From: Gammaproteobacteria bacterium
Lineage (GTDB): Bacteria > Pseudomonadota > Gammaproteobacteria > CAMYNG01
NCBI GenBank assembly: GCA_011051615.1
Contig: DRKU01000089.1
Span: forward strand, 1-33,183
Reading direction: 5' to 3'
DNA: 33,183 nucleotides
The notes under the pieces were generated by a model. The model did no database searches. It saw nothing but the letters and a program-made list of their open reading frames with translations, and was not told where the DNA came from. Shown here piece by piece: positions 17,137 through 26,028 of the stretch. A program made the position numbers and the translations under genes. Position 1 is the first letter of the stretch. Each line of letters begins with the position of its first letter.

Positions 17137-18185
17137 AGCGAAGCCTCGTCGAGGATCTGTTCATAGATGCCCTTCATTTCCCCACAGGCCCGCGTCAGCT
17201 CGCTGTTGTTGAAAATCACGCTCATGCGCTTGGGGTTGACAGCCATCAGGAGGGTTCGCCCTCCCTCGCGCACGATGGTAATGCGGCAGGGCAGAAAGAT
17301 GCCGATACGGGGATCGATGGCCAGAGCTTCGTAGAGAAAGTCGAAATTACAGAAATAGACGATGGCCTGATTATGGTTTTCCTGCCCCTCGGGAACCAGT
17401 CCCTGATTCAGGTACTGCACGCGAATGAGACGGAAATTGACTCCCAGCACCGCACGTTTGACATTCTCCACCGCCTGCTCGACAGAAATATCGGTCTCTA
17501 CCATCAGGTACACCGGCTCGTTTTCCGGCGCAGACAACGAGGGTGTGCGGGTGGCAAAGCTTCGCACATAGGCCACCACGTCGTTGACGTCCTGCTTCGA
17601 CAGGCCAAGCTCCTTTGCCGACGGCATGGGTGTGCCCTTGCGGCCATTGAGCAGGGTCTGGCGGATCATGGCATCCGAGGCCGCAGCAAGAAAGCCGGGG
17701 TTGTTCAACGCCGGGGCGATCAGTGGCGCCTCGCGGGGTCGGGAGAACGTCACCCCCGTCCCCTGGCCGCCGTAGCCATTGAGGCCGTGACAGGCGGCAC
17801 ACTTGTTGGTGAACAGACTCTTGCCGCGTTCGGCATCACCACGCAGTGGCGTATCGGGGTAGTGGGGTGGTGGCAGGTCATTCCAGCTGCGCACGTAGGC
17901 GATAATGGCATTGACCTCCTCGTCGCTCAGGCGGGTAAACGAGGGCATAACGCGACCGGGGCGACCCAGCCGGATGGTTTTTCTCAGGTATTCATCGGTG
18001 ACTACCCGCTGGAAGCCCTCCAGTGCAAGGGGGACACCAACACCACCAAACCCCCTGAGGCCGTGACAGGCGGCGCAGTTCTCCTCGTAAAGGCTGCGCC
18101 CGTCCAGGTGGCTGGCGGAGGCAGGCGCAATCAGCCATACCATCAGCAGAAGAGAAAGGCTATATTGAACAGCTCGCATGAACAT
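17133..18185 (-). CDS. Diheme c-type cytochrome with C-terminal DUF302 domain
   Basis: Signal peptide MRAVQYSLSLLLMVWLIAPASA; two CAACH heme sites with downstream Met-containing VMPSF and TPMPS; C-terminal VEQAVENVKRAVLGVNFRLIRVQYLNQG...VYFCNFDFLYEALAIDPRIGIFLPCRITIVREGGRTLLMAVNP matches DUF302. Start at 18185 or 18179. Confidence 0.85.
   Translation of the reverse strand: MFMRAVQYSLSLLLMVWLIAPASASHLDGRSLYEENCAACHGLRGFGGVGVPLALEGFQRVVTDEYLRKTIRLGRPGRVMPSFTRLSDEEVNAIIAYVRSWNDLPPPHYPDTPLRGDAERGKSLFTNKCAACHGLNGYGGQGTGVTFSRPREAPLIAPALNNPGFLAAASDAMIRQTLLNGRKGTPMPSAKELGLSKQDVNDVVAYVRSFATRTPSLSAPENEPVYLMVETDISVEQAVENVKRAVLGVNFRLIRVQYLNQGLVPEGQENHNQAIVYFCNFDFLYEALAIDPRIGIFLPCRITIVREGGRTLLMAVNPKRMSVIFNNSELTRACGEMKGIYEQILDEASL
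17780..18074. repeat. 19-nt identical direct repeat TGAGGCCGTGACAGGCGGC (17780-17798 and 18056-18074) encoding the two heme-binding sites
   Basis: Direct reading; both copies span the minus-strand codons for CAACH in tandem cytochrome c domains. Confidence 0.8.
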
Positions 18186-18221
18186 TACCTGTACTGTAAC
18201 TGTCACCGGGGACGACTGCCG

Positions 18222-18890
18222 ATGTGGCCACCAGAGCGCATAGGCCATGAATGGGATAACCTCACTTCCCGGGATGCACGTCAGATCCAGGAAGAACTGG
18301 CTCAAAGGGTAAGGATAAAGGACGCGTTTGGCAAGCTGCGTACGGTAGCCGGTGTAGATGTGGGTTTCGAGGAACAAAACACCATTACTCGTGCGGCTAT
18401 CGCAGTATTGCGCTTCCCGGAGCTGGACCTGCTCGAGCATGTCATTGCACGACGCGAAACGCGTTTCCCCTACATACCGGGCTACCTCTCTTTTCGGGAA
18501 ATTCCGGCCGTCCTCGACGCGCTGCGCCAGCTGGCACATGGGCCGGACATGTTGCTGTGTGACGGGCAGGGGATAGCCCATCCACGGCGCTTCGGTATCG
18601 CCTGCCACCTTGGCGTGCTCACCGACCTGCCCAGTATTGGCGTGGCCAAGTCGCGCCTGTGTGGTGAGTATGAGGAACCGGGGCCGGCCCGTGGTGATGC
18701 CAGTCCATTGATGGTTGGCAAGGAACAGATCGGCTGGGTACTGCGAAGCCGCGAACGTGTCAAACCCCTGTTTGTCTCACCCGGCCACCGGGTGAGCATG
18801 GCGAGCTGCCGTGAACTGGTGATGCAGTGCGTAACCCGCTACCGACTACCGGAGACCACGCGCTGGGCGCACCGCTTTGCCTCCGGCTGA
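18222..18890 (+). CDS. nfi: Endonuclease V (deoxyinosine 3'-endonuclease)
   Basis: VAGVDVGFEEQNTITRAAIAVL, PYIPGYLSFREIPAVL, LLCDGQGIAHPRRFGIACHLGVLTDLPSIGVAKSRLCG. Confidence 0.93.
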   Translation: MWPPERIGHEWDNLTSRDARQIQEELAQRVRIKDAFGKLRTVAGVDVGFEEQNTITRAAIAVLRFPELDLLEHVIARRETRFPYIPGYLSFREIPAVLDALRQLAHGPDMLLCDGQGIAHPRRFGIACHLGVLTDLPSIGVAKSRLCGEYEEPGPARGDASPLMVGKEQIGWVLRSRERVKPLFVSPGHRVSMASCRELVMQCVTRYRLPETTRWAHRFASG

Positions 18891-18941
18891 GCCAGCCGGC
18901 TGCATTTCGCCCGTTGACTTCGCCCCGGATCGAAATTCCCT

Positions 18942-18968
18942 TAAAGAAAACCCCCTGTTCGCCGAAAT
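18942..18968 (+). promoter_or_regulatory. Sigma-28 (FliA)-like promoter motif TAAAGAAA-N11-GCCGAAAT
   Basis: Exact 11-nt spacing; resembles TAAAGTTT-N11-GCCGATAA; about 114 bp upstream of the histidine kinase start. Confidence 0.4.
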
Positions 18969-19081
18969 GAATCTGGATATCGGCAGGATTCGCTATACTT
19001 CTATGCGGGCATGGCAACGACAACACCGAAGAACGTTCTCCAATTGACAGTCACGCCTGTGATAACCAGGGATGGGAAATA

Positions 19082-20134
19082 ATGGAAAACCAGCGACTTC
19101 TTGTATGCGCACAACAACGATCACGCAGTGAGCAGCTGGCCGAACGGCTGGGCACCCTGTTCACCACCCGGAGTTGCCACTTCGATGGACAGTTGCTCGA
19201 CACTGCCACCCGTTTCCGACCCGGCATCCTGATATTCCTGATCGACGTACCCGATACCGGGCTCACCGAGATGGTGGAGGCACTGCGTAGTGATATCACG
19301 TTGGCAAGTATGAAAATCCTCGTCCTCAGCGAGGCCAGGGGCGATACCGGCCTGCGGCGCCAGCTATACGAAAACGGGACCGATCTGATCCTGCCTGCCG
19401 ACACGGAAGGTGGTGAACTGGTGGCACTGTTGAAGTCGCTGGCGAGACTCAAGTCTGATAGCGAGATCGAAGACCTCAAGCACCAGTTCCGTTCACTTAT
19501 CACACACGAGACCAGTACCCCCCTGAACGCCATTTCCTCATACGCTTCCATGATCGCTGCCGATCCGGAGTTATCGGCACAAAACCGGGAAATGATCAAT
19601 GCCGTTCAACAGGCAAGCCGACTCATGGAGACCAAGATCGAGCGCGTACTTCTTCTCAGTGACCTGAGCGCAGATCCAGTACACGACTACCATCAGATCT
19701 ATAGTGAGGATATCTTCAGCTCGCTGCGACAGGACCTGGCTTACCTGATGCCGGAGCGACAGGAGGAGGTCACGTTTTCTGCCGTCGCCGGGACACAGTT
19801 CATGGCCAGCTTCGACCTGGTCAGGGTGGCCTGCTGGAATTTGCTCGAAAATGCCCTCAAGTACTCACCCGTGGGAAGTCAGATCCAGGTCATGGACAAA
19901 GTCGAGGAGGGCCGCTATGTATTCCAGGTGGCAGACGCAGGGCCGGGCATCGAGGTCGAACGTCTCAACACCCTGTTGTCGGAATTCAGTATCGACAACA
20001 TCCTGCACCACCGGGAAGGACTCGGGATCGGACTGTCACTGTGCAAGCGTATTGTCGAACTCCACAATGGTGATATCACCGCCGACAACATGCCACAGGG
20101 CGGTGCCCGCTTCGATCTGTGCTTCCCGCTGTAG
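19082..20134 (+). CDS. Soluble sensor histidine kinase with N-terminal degenerate receiver domain
   Basis: H-box FRSLITHETSTPLNAISSY, N-box NLLENALKYSP, G-boxes VADAGPGIEVER and GLGIGLSLCKRIVELHNGDI; N-terminal ~125 aa REC-like LLVCAQQRS...ILIFLIDVPDTG...ILVLSEARG. Confidence 0.88.
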   Translation: MENQRLLVCAQQRSRSEQLAERLGTLFTTRSCHFDGQLLDTATRFRPGILIFLIDVPDTGLTEMVEALRSDITLASMKILVLSEARGDTGLRRQLYENGTDLILPADTEGGELVALLKSLARLKSDSEIEDLKHQFRSLITHETSTPLNAISSYASMIAADPELSAQNREMINAVQQASRLMETKIERVLLLSDLSADPVHDYHQIYSEDIFSSLRQDLAYLMPERQEEVTFSAVAGTQFMASFDLVRVACWNLLENALKYSPVGSQIQVMDKVEEGRYVFQVADAGPGIEVERLNTLLSEFSIDNILHHREGLGIGLSLCKRIVELHNGDITADNMPQGGARFDLCFPL

Positions 20135-20142
20135 TCTCCGCT

Positions 20143-21672
20143 TCACCACCACCACTTCAGGCGGCGATAACGCTGTCGCACGAGCCTGGTCAGTGCTGTC
20201 TTCAGTTCGGCAAACGCCCGGCCCTGGTTGTTCACTGTCGTGCGATCCGCGGCATACAGTTCCTGGTAGAAAATATCGAGCGGCAATCGAGGGGCGCTGG
20301 TGATGGACACCTTCCAGCGTGCGTACCAGCGCCGCACGCTGAGACCCGCCGGCCAGCCCTCCGCGCTACAGGAAGCGGCGATACACTGGCGCAGGTCACG
20401 CGGCGTACGTGCCCTGGCAATGTCAGCGAGGATGACGCGATAACGGCGCAGCAGTCGCCAACGCGCACGCAGGTGCGCCACGAGCATGCGCAGGAATCGG
20501 TATCCAGATGGCAGGGCAAGCACCACCATGATGTAGAACAGCCAGCGGGGGATGACCACGTGCTGGCGCGCCGGCAAGATCAGACGCCTGAGCGTAGCAC
20601 TGCGGGGATCGAAATACTGCACGACCAGTTCCGGCGACCGCAACAGGCCGCTGGCGGTAAACTTGAGCGGTATCCGGAATACCGCGCTGCCCTTCAGGCC
20701 ATCGCCGTTTTCGTCCTCCCGATGCTGCACGCGTGCCGTGTAGAACGTCATGCCAGGTGTGGCCTCGGGGGCGCTGATGTCGGGTAACCACGTCGCAGGT
20801 AAACCCTGACCGGTGACAGTCACCTGCCAGTTCATGAGTTCCCCCCGAAAGGACAGGCGCGGTAACGGTGGCGCAAGCACGGCCAGTTGCCCCACCGGCA
20901 TGGTGGGCGGCACGTAGACGGGCAGGGGACGCACCTGAAGATCAAGGGCCGGGAAATAAAACCGATGGGTGGTGACACCATCGCGCACATAGGCGACTGG
21001 TGGCAGCCTCAGCTGCCGGTGTCCCGCCGTTTCAGCAAACAGCGCCCAGCGCAGGGTATGACGCGTCATGGCACGTCCCGCGATCTCCACGGGGGTCGCC
21101 GTATGTTGCAGTGCCACCATGCGGATACCATGTAACCGCCCTGGTTCGCTGCGCAGTTTCAGGATCGCCGCGGGCGCGATGATATCCATGCGCAACAACA
21201 CCTGCTCACGTTGCCACGGTGTCTCGGTGGAAACCTGCGTTTCCACCCGGATCGGTGCAGCGGCCTTGGGGTCCATCGCTGCCGTGACCGTAATCGGGAT
21301 CGCGTCACTGTGCAGGGTGTCTAGATGAAAAACGGGGATCTGCGCCTCCCCCATGGCGAGAGGATAAAGACGCAGGTGCAGTTGCTGTGTACCCGTGGCC
21401 TTGTCCACGATCGTTTCCTTCTCCGCCACGACAAACCAGTCCGCCAGTCCCGAAAGATCCAGATCCGTCAGTGATACCCGGTGCTCGCGTGTCGTCACCT
21501 CTACCAGCAGGGGCTTGCCCAGCTCCACCTGCAAACTGGACACCCTGACCTGCAGGCCCGTCGCGGCATGCACCCGTGTAGCAGGAACCAGACTCGGCAC
21601 CAGTCCCCACAACAGGAGAAGCATCCATCGCCAGCGGCGATACGCGTTGCTATCTGACGTCACCATACTCAC
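20143..21672 (-). CDS. batD: BatD-like (aerotolerance) membrane protein
   Basis: Last gene of the MoxR/VWA operon; signal peptide, beta-rich repeats (LQVRVSSLQVELGKPLLVEVTTRE), C-terminal TM IPRWLFYIMVVLALPSGYRFL. Confidence 0.75.
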   Translation of the reverse strand: MSMVTSDSNAYRRWRWMLLLLWGLVPSLVPATRVHAATGLQVRVSSLQVELGKPLLVEVTTREHRVSLTDLDLSGLADWFVVAEKETIVDKATGTQQLHLRLYPLAMGEAQIPVFHLDTLHSDAIPITVTAAMDPKAAAPIRVETQVSTETPWQREQVLLRMDIIAPAAILKLRSEPGRLHGIRMVALQHTATPVEIAGRAMTRHTLRWALFAETAGHRQLRLPPVAYVRDGVTTHRFYFPALDLQVRPLPVYVPPTMPVGQLAVLAPPLPRLSFRGELMNWQVTVTGQGLPATWLPDISAPEATPGMTFYTARVQHREDENGDGLKGSAVFRIPLKFTASGLLRSPELVVQYFDPRSATLRRLILPARQHVVIPRWLFYIMVVLALPSGYRFLRMLVAHLRARWRLLRRYRVILADIARARTPRDLRQCIAASCSAEGWPAGLSVRRWYARWKVSITSAPRLPLDIFYQELYAADRTTVNNQGRAFAELKTALTRLVRQRYRRLKWWW

Positions 21673-23486
21673 CAGGGAGGCACTCCCGGTATCGATCGGG
21701 GCTCTGCGACTGGCGCATGGAAACCTTCCTCGGCTTCAAACAGGCGCTGCCACACCAGGGCTTCGTCGGTATCCAGTTGTTCCAGGCGTTGCGGCAGAAA
21801 TTCCGTGCTGCTGATGTCATAGGTCCATTCTCGATCGATAAAGCGCTCCACCGCACCGGTCACGGCCGCGGCGCGATCACCGCCGCGGGTTTCGTCACCA
21901 TTTCCCTCGCCAGGTAGCACGGGCAGGCCCGCCTCGGGGGGCACACTATCATCCAGGCTCAGGCTGCCGTCACCGGGATCGCTACCCTGGCGCACGCGGG
22001 CCGCTGCCGGCCCACGGCCGGCACGCCCCGCAACCGCCATGTCGGTATCGTCGCGTGGCCGCCGTTGCATTTCACGGGCGTATGCACGGTTGACCTGGGC
22101 CGCCTTCCAGCCGGGGCGGTAGCGCAAGGCATCAGCATACAGAGCCTCCGCCTGCACATAGTCTTCCAGGCGGTAGAAACAGTTGGCCAGATTGAACAGG
22201 GCCGCGGCACGTTGTTCGGCGCCCTCGGCCTGCAGAACCGCCTGAATGAAAACACCGCTGGCCTGGCGGAACTGCCCCAGCTGGTAGCGGGCCGCACCTT
22301 CACCCATGCGCGCACGGTAGCCATGCAGGGCGGCAAAGACACGTTGTGCTGTGACATAGTCGCCCTCTTCGTAAGCGGCACGCGCCATGGACCAGGACGC
22401 GGGTTCTGCTGCCCACGTGGTTGGCGGCGCGCCGGCAAGGAGGAAGGCAAGTACCAGGATGCTGAGGGCATGACCGGAGCGCCGCCCGCCCAGGTGTGCC
22501 ACGACGAACAGCACCACGGCCAGCATCAGGGGCCAGTGGTAGAGTTCTTCCCAGATAATGACAGGCTGCTGGTGGTCGGTATTGTCCACACCCGCCAGGC
22601 GGGCAAGTCCGTCGCGGTAGAGCAGCTCCCAGTCACCGTTGTCGACACGTGCATCACTGTAGCGACCACCGCCCAGTGCGGCCAGTTGTGACAGCCTGTC
22701 GCGATTGCGTTGCGTGGTCACCGGCCGCCCCTGATACGTCAGCCAGCCAGCCTCGGCATCGGGGATGGCCTGCGCCTGATCACTGCCCACGCCAAGGACG
22801 AAAAGACGTATGCCCTCATCACGGTATCTACTGATTTGCTTGCGCAGGGCCTCGTCGGCGCGCGCACCCAGCCCGAAGTCCCCATCCGAAACCAGCAGTA
22901 TCACCCGTGGCCCGTCGATACCGTCCAGCTGTCGCGCTGCCCGGGCGAGAGCGGTGGTGATATCTGAACCGGCGGTGGGCAGCATGTCGGGTCGCAGGAG
23001 ATCGATGTAGTGCGCCAGCACCGTCCTGTCATGCGTCACAGGCGTCAGCAGGTGCGCGCGGGCACCAAACACGGTCAGTCCCAGGCGCAGCCCGCTCGCC
23101 TGTTTCAACAGGTCGTGCAGTTCAACCCGGGCACGCTCGATGCGACTGAGCCCGCTTTCCACCACGGACATGGAGCGTGACACATCGAACAGCACCACCA
23201 CCGGCGTGAAGTCATCCTCGCCGGTCTGCCATATGCGCTCGGCCACGCGCGGGCCCGCCATGGCCAGCGCAAAGCCGAGCCAGGCGATAAACAACAGTGC
23301 CGGTCGCCAGCTGTTACGCCACCAGCGCCCGTCCATCCGCATCACCGCCCAGGGCAACAGCCGACGTTCGGCGTAACCATCTTCACGCCAGCGGTGCTGG
23401 AAGATGGCCAGCAGACCCAGTGCCACGGGAATGAGGCCGAGCAACAACCACAGGGGCTGGTGAAATTGCAGGGCACCGGTGTTCAT
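21669..23486 (-). CDS. VWA domain plus TPR protein (BatB-BatC fusion type)
   Basis: VVVLFDVSRSMSV MIDAS motif, VSDGDFG; then TPR-like segments AAALFNLANCFYRLEDYVQAEALYADALRYRPGWKAAQVNRAYA. MNTGALQF start chosen. Confidence 0.85.
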   Translation of the reverse strand: MNTGALQFHQPLWLLLGLIPVALGLLAIFQHRWREDGYAERRLLPWAVMRMDGRWWRNSWRPALLFIAWLGFALAMAGPRVAERIWQTGEDDFTPVVVLFDVSRSMSVVESGLSRIERARVELHDLLKQASGLRLGLTVFGARAHLLTPVTHDRTVLAHYIDLLRPDMLPTAGSDITTALARAARQLDGIDGPRVILLVSDGDFGLGARADEALRKQISRYRDEGIRLFVLGVGSDQAQAIPDAEAGWLTYQGRPVTTQRNRDRLSQLAALGGGRYSDARVDNGDWELLYRDGLARLAGVDNTDHQQPVIIWEELYHWPLMLAVVLFVVAHLGGRRSGHALSILVLAFLLAGAPPTTWAAEPASWSMARAAYEEGDYVTAQRVFAALHGYRARMGEGAARYQLGQFRQASGVFIQAVLQAEGAEQRAAALFNLANCFYRLEDYVQAEALYADALRYRPGWKAAQVNRAYAREMQRRPRDDTDMAVAGRAGRGPAAARVRQGSDPGDGSLSLDDSVPPEAGLPVLPGEGNGDETRGGDRAAAVTGAVERFIDREWTYDISSTEFLPQRLEQLDTDEALVWQRLFEAEEGFHAPVAEPRSIPGVPPW

Positions 23487-24544
23487 GAGGCCGCCATCTC
23501 CACGCGCGTGAACAGCAACGGGACCAGTTGCCAGATCAGGATCCACAGCAGGGCCGTGCCCAGCACCCATTGGTAGAGCGGGATCTCCACGTATTCCGGC
23601 AACGGCTGCGCGGTGGATTTCGCCGTCTGTCGGATCAGGGCCAGTGCATCCTGAAGGCTGTCACGATCGCGCGCCCAGAAGAATTCGCCATGTGCTGCGG
23701 CGGCGATCTCCTCCAGCAACTGGTAGTTCATGGGTTGATAGATAAGGTCGGACGGCCCCCCCTCGATGGCCGCACGCGAGCCGGCGCCGAGCGCGATGGT
23801 GTGCAGGACGATGCCCTTGTCGGCCAGCCAGGCGGCCGCCACGCGGGGATCGATCTCGCGCCCGGGACGGTTGGCATCGCTGATGAGTACGAAGACGGGC
23901 GGAGCTTGCGTTCCCCTGGCTCCGTCGGCATAACGCCGGGCAAGGTACAGCAGGGCCTCACCCAGACGGCTGGTGCGGCCGGTAAGACGTGCCGGTTGCA
24001 GGCGTGCCAGCTGATACCTGAGCAGGTCGTGATCCACCGTCAACGGCACCCAGGTATAGGCCCTCTCCGAGAAGGCGATGAGGCCGAGGCGATTGCCGTG
24101 CAGGCCATCGATGAATCGTGCCAGCACATCCTTGAGTACCTTTTCGCGGCTGACACGCTTGCCCTCCAGCAGATAGTCCCTGAGCACCAGGCTCACCGAA
24201 GTATCGACGACGAAAACGATGTCACGATGTGCCGGCGGCTCGGGCAGCTTCTCACCACTGCGGTAGGGCTGCGCGAGGGCAATGTGGACGAGGATGAGAA
24301 GGATCGGCCAGGCCAGCCAGCGTACGGCCTGTCGGTACCACGAAAACCGGAGCGGGGCAGTCGCGTTCACCGATGCGGTGGCCGCCAGCAGGGGATGACG
24401 ATAGACGCGATGAACCAGCGCCTGCCAGGGCATGGCAAAGCTGCCGCACAGGCCATCACGACGCCAGCTGGCCAGGGCATAGAGTGCCAGGCTCACGGGA
24501 ATGAAGCTGAGCCACAGGCCGTGTTTGAAGGCGATCTCAGCCAC
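23483..24544 (-). CDS. VWA domain protein (BatA-like)
   Basis: DIVFVVDTSVSLVLRDY MIDAS-like motif, two N-terminal TM segments, C-terminal TM; GTG start inferred (VAEIAFKHGLWLSF). Confidence 0.8.
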   Translation of the reverse strand: MAEIAFKHGLWLSFIPVSLALYALASWRRDGLCGSFAMPWQALVHRVYRHPLLAATASVNATAPLRFSWYRQAVRWLAWPILLILVHIALAQPYRSGEKLPEPPAHRDIVFVVDTSVSLVLRDYLLEGKRVSREKVLKDVLARFIDGLHGNRLGLIAFSERAYTWVPLTVDHDLLRYQLARLQPARLTGRTSRLGEALLYLARRYADGARGTQAPPVFVLISDANRPGREIDPRVAAAWLADKGIVLHTIALGAGSRAAIEGGPSDLIYQPMNYQLLEEIAAAAHGEFFWARDRDSLQDALALIRQTAKSTAQPLPEYVEIPLYQWVLGTALLWILIWQLVPLLFTRVEMAAS

Positions 24545-25013
24545 GTGCGGCCGACCTCTGTCGTCGCCACCATGCCACGAGGCGATAGCCGCGCAACAGT
24601 GGCGCCCTGCGCACCCAGTGATGCGACTGCGCAAGCAGGCTCTCCACCAGCGCATCGGCGGGTTCCGCCGGTGCAAAACGGGCGTCGCGTATCTGTTCCC
24701 GGTACCGACACCACGCAGCACGCTGGCGCTCTACAACGGGCAGGGCATCGAGTGAATGCACATGCCAGGCATGGCGGATCACCCGGGCGAGTGCAAACAG
24801 GAGTTCACGTGCTGACAGTTCACCATCCTGCCAGGATCGGCGCAACCGACGTATCTGCCACAGGGCGCGCAGCCGCGGACCTTGCACGATCAGGTAGCAC
24901 AGCACGACAAACAGCACAGCGGCTGAAATCCACCACAGGCCGGCGCTGATCAAGGCCGAATCCGCAACCGGGGGCGGCAGAATATCAATCCAGCCTGTTG
25001 CCGCGTCCGCCAT
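24537..25013 (-). CDS. DUF4381-type membrane protein
   Basis: Single TM ISAAVLFVVLCYLIV; ELLFALARVIRHAWH; position between DUF58 and VWA genes. Confidence 0.7.
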   Translation of the reverse strand: MADAATGWIDILPPPVADSALISAGLWWISAAVLFVVLCYLIVQGPRLRALWQIRRLRRSWQDGELSARELLFALARVIRHAWHVHSLDALPVVERQRAAWCRYREQIRDARFAPAEPADALVESLLAQSHHWVRRAPLLRGYRLVAWWRRQRSAARG

Positions 25014-26026
25014 CAGCGACCTGTCCCGGACACAGGCAGGTCCTGCCAGTCATCGGTGGTCAGGCAGCGCAGGTAGCGGGCGCCGCCATGTTCCAGCCAC
25101 TCACGCGTGGCGGCATTGCTGGCATCGAGCTGCGCCTGCCAACGCGCACGCTCAGGCGCGTCGTCACAGTCAAGACGGTGCACCATGTTGGGCCGGGTTT
25201 CGTCGGCAATATAATAGTGTCCCTGCGTGGGCAGGCGGTATTCCACCACATCCTGAACATGGCAGGCTACCAGTGCGTGTTGCTGTGCCAGGGCGTAGAG
25301 TAATGGAACACTTTCATTGTCGAGATCATGGAAGTCACTGATCAGTACCACCACACTGCCAGGCTCGATGCGCAACGCCACCTGCTCGAGCACCATGTTC
25401 AGACCAACGGTTGATGCGCGCGCGTCAACCGCCTGTGCAGAAATGTTGAGTGCGTGCAACAGCGACGCCATATGACCCGGCCCCTGCCGGCAAGCAGACC
25501 AGCTTGCCTGTTGATCAAGCATCACGGCACCCACGGCAAGCTGCCGGTGTGCCGCGAGACTGGCCAGGTAGATGGCCTGCGCCACCGCCCGTGCCACCTT
25601 CAGGCGCCGATGCGTACCGAACCACATGTCATGGCGACGATCCACCAGCAGGAAAAGCTGTTCGCGTCGCTCTTCCTGGAAACGACGCACGTAGAGCTGG
25701 CCCGTGCGCCCGTATAAACGCCAGTTGATAAAACGTGGCTGATCGCCGACCTGGAAAGCACGGTGCTCGGCGAATTCCAGTCCGCTACCGGTAAACGCCG
25801 CCAGGCGCTCACCCAGCAGGCGTCCCCGACTCTCATGTACCGCACCCGGCAGCATCGCATCAGGTCGCGCGGCAAGCACACGGATCTCCGCCAGTTCCTT
25901 TTCCGTGAGCAGCCTGGATGCCTCTGGCGACGCCGGTGACGGGAAGAACCTCGAAACAAGGCGCTGTAACGACAGGGGCCCGGAAAGACGGGGACTGCTT
26001 GACCGGTCGCGCGGCGTGGAACCCAT
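25013..26026 (-). CDS. DUF58 domain-containing protein
   Basis: GRLLGERLAAFTGSGLEFAEHRAFQVGDQPRFINWRLYGRTGQLYVRRFQEERREQLFLLVDRR is diagnostic of DUF58. Confidence 0.9.
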   Translation of the reverse strand: MGSTPRDRSSSPRLSGPLSLQRLVSRFFPSPASPEASRLLTEKELAEIRVLAARPDAMLPGAVHESRGRLLGERLAAFTGSGLEFAEHRAFQVGDQPRFINWRLYGRTGQLYVRRFQEERREQLFLLVDRRHDMWFGTHRRLKVARAVAQAIYLASLAAHRQLAVGAVMLDQQASWSACRQGPGHMASLLHALNISAQAVDARASTVGLNMVLEQVALRIEPGSVVVLISDFHDLDNESVPLLYALAQQHALVACHVQDVVEYRLPTQGHYYIADETRPNMVHRLDCDDAPERARWQAQLDASNAATREWLEHGGARYLRCLTTDDWQDLPVSGTGR

Positions 26027-26028
26027 GA

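Noticed and set aside
17373-18221. N-terminal extension of the nfi ORF
   Set aside because: Overlaps the cytochrome-DUF302 gene antisense; Nfi homology begins just after the ATG at 18222.
18883-18899. CCGGCT-N5-AGCCGG hairpin at the nfi stop as a Rho-independent terminator
   Set aside because: Only a 6-bp stem and no following T-tract; too weak to call.
23528-24949. 473-aa plus-strand ORF
   Set aside because: Antisense to the VWA and DUF4381 genes with clear motifs; shadow ORF.
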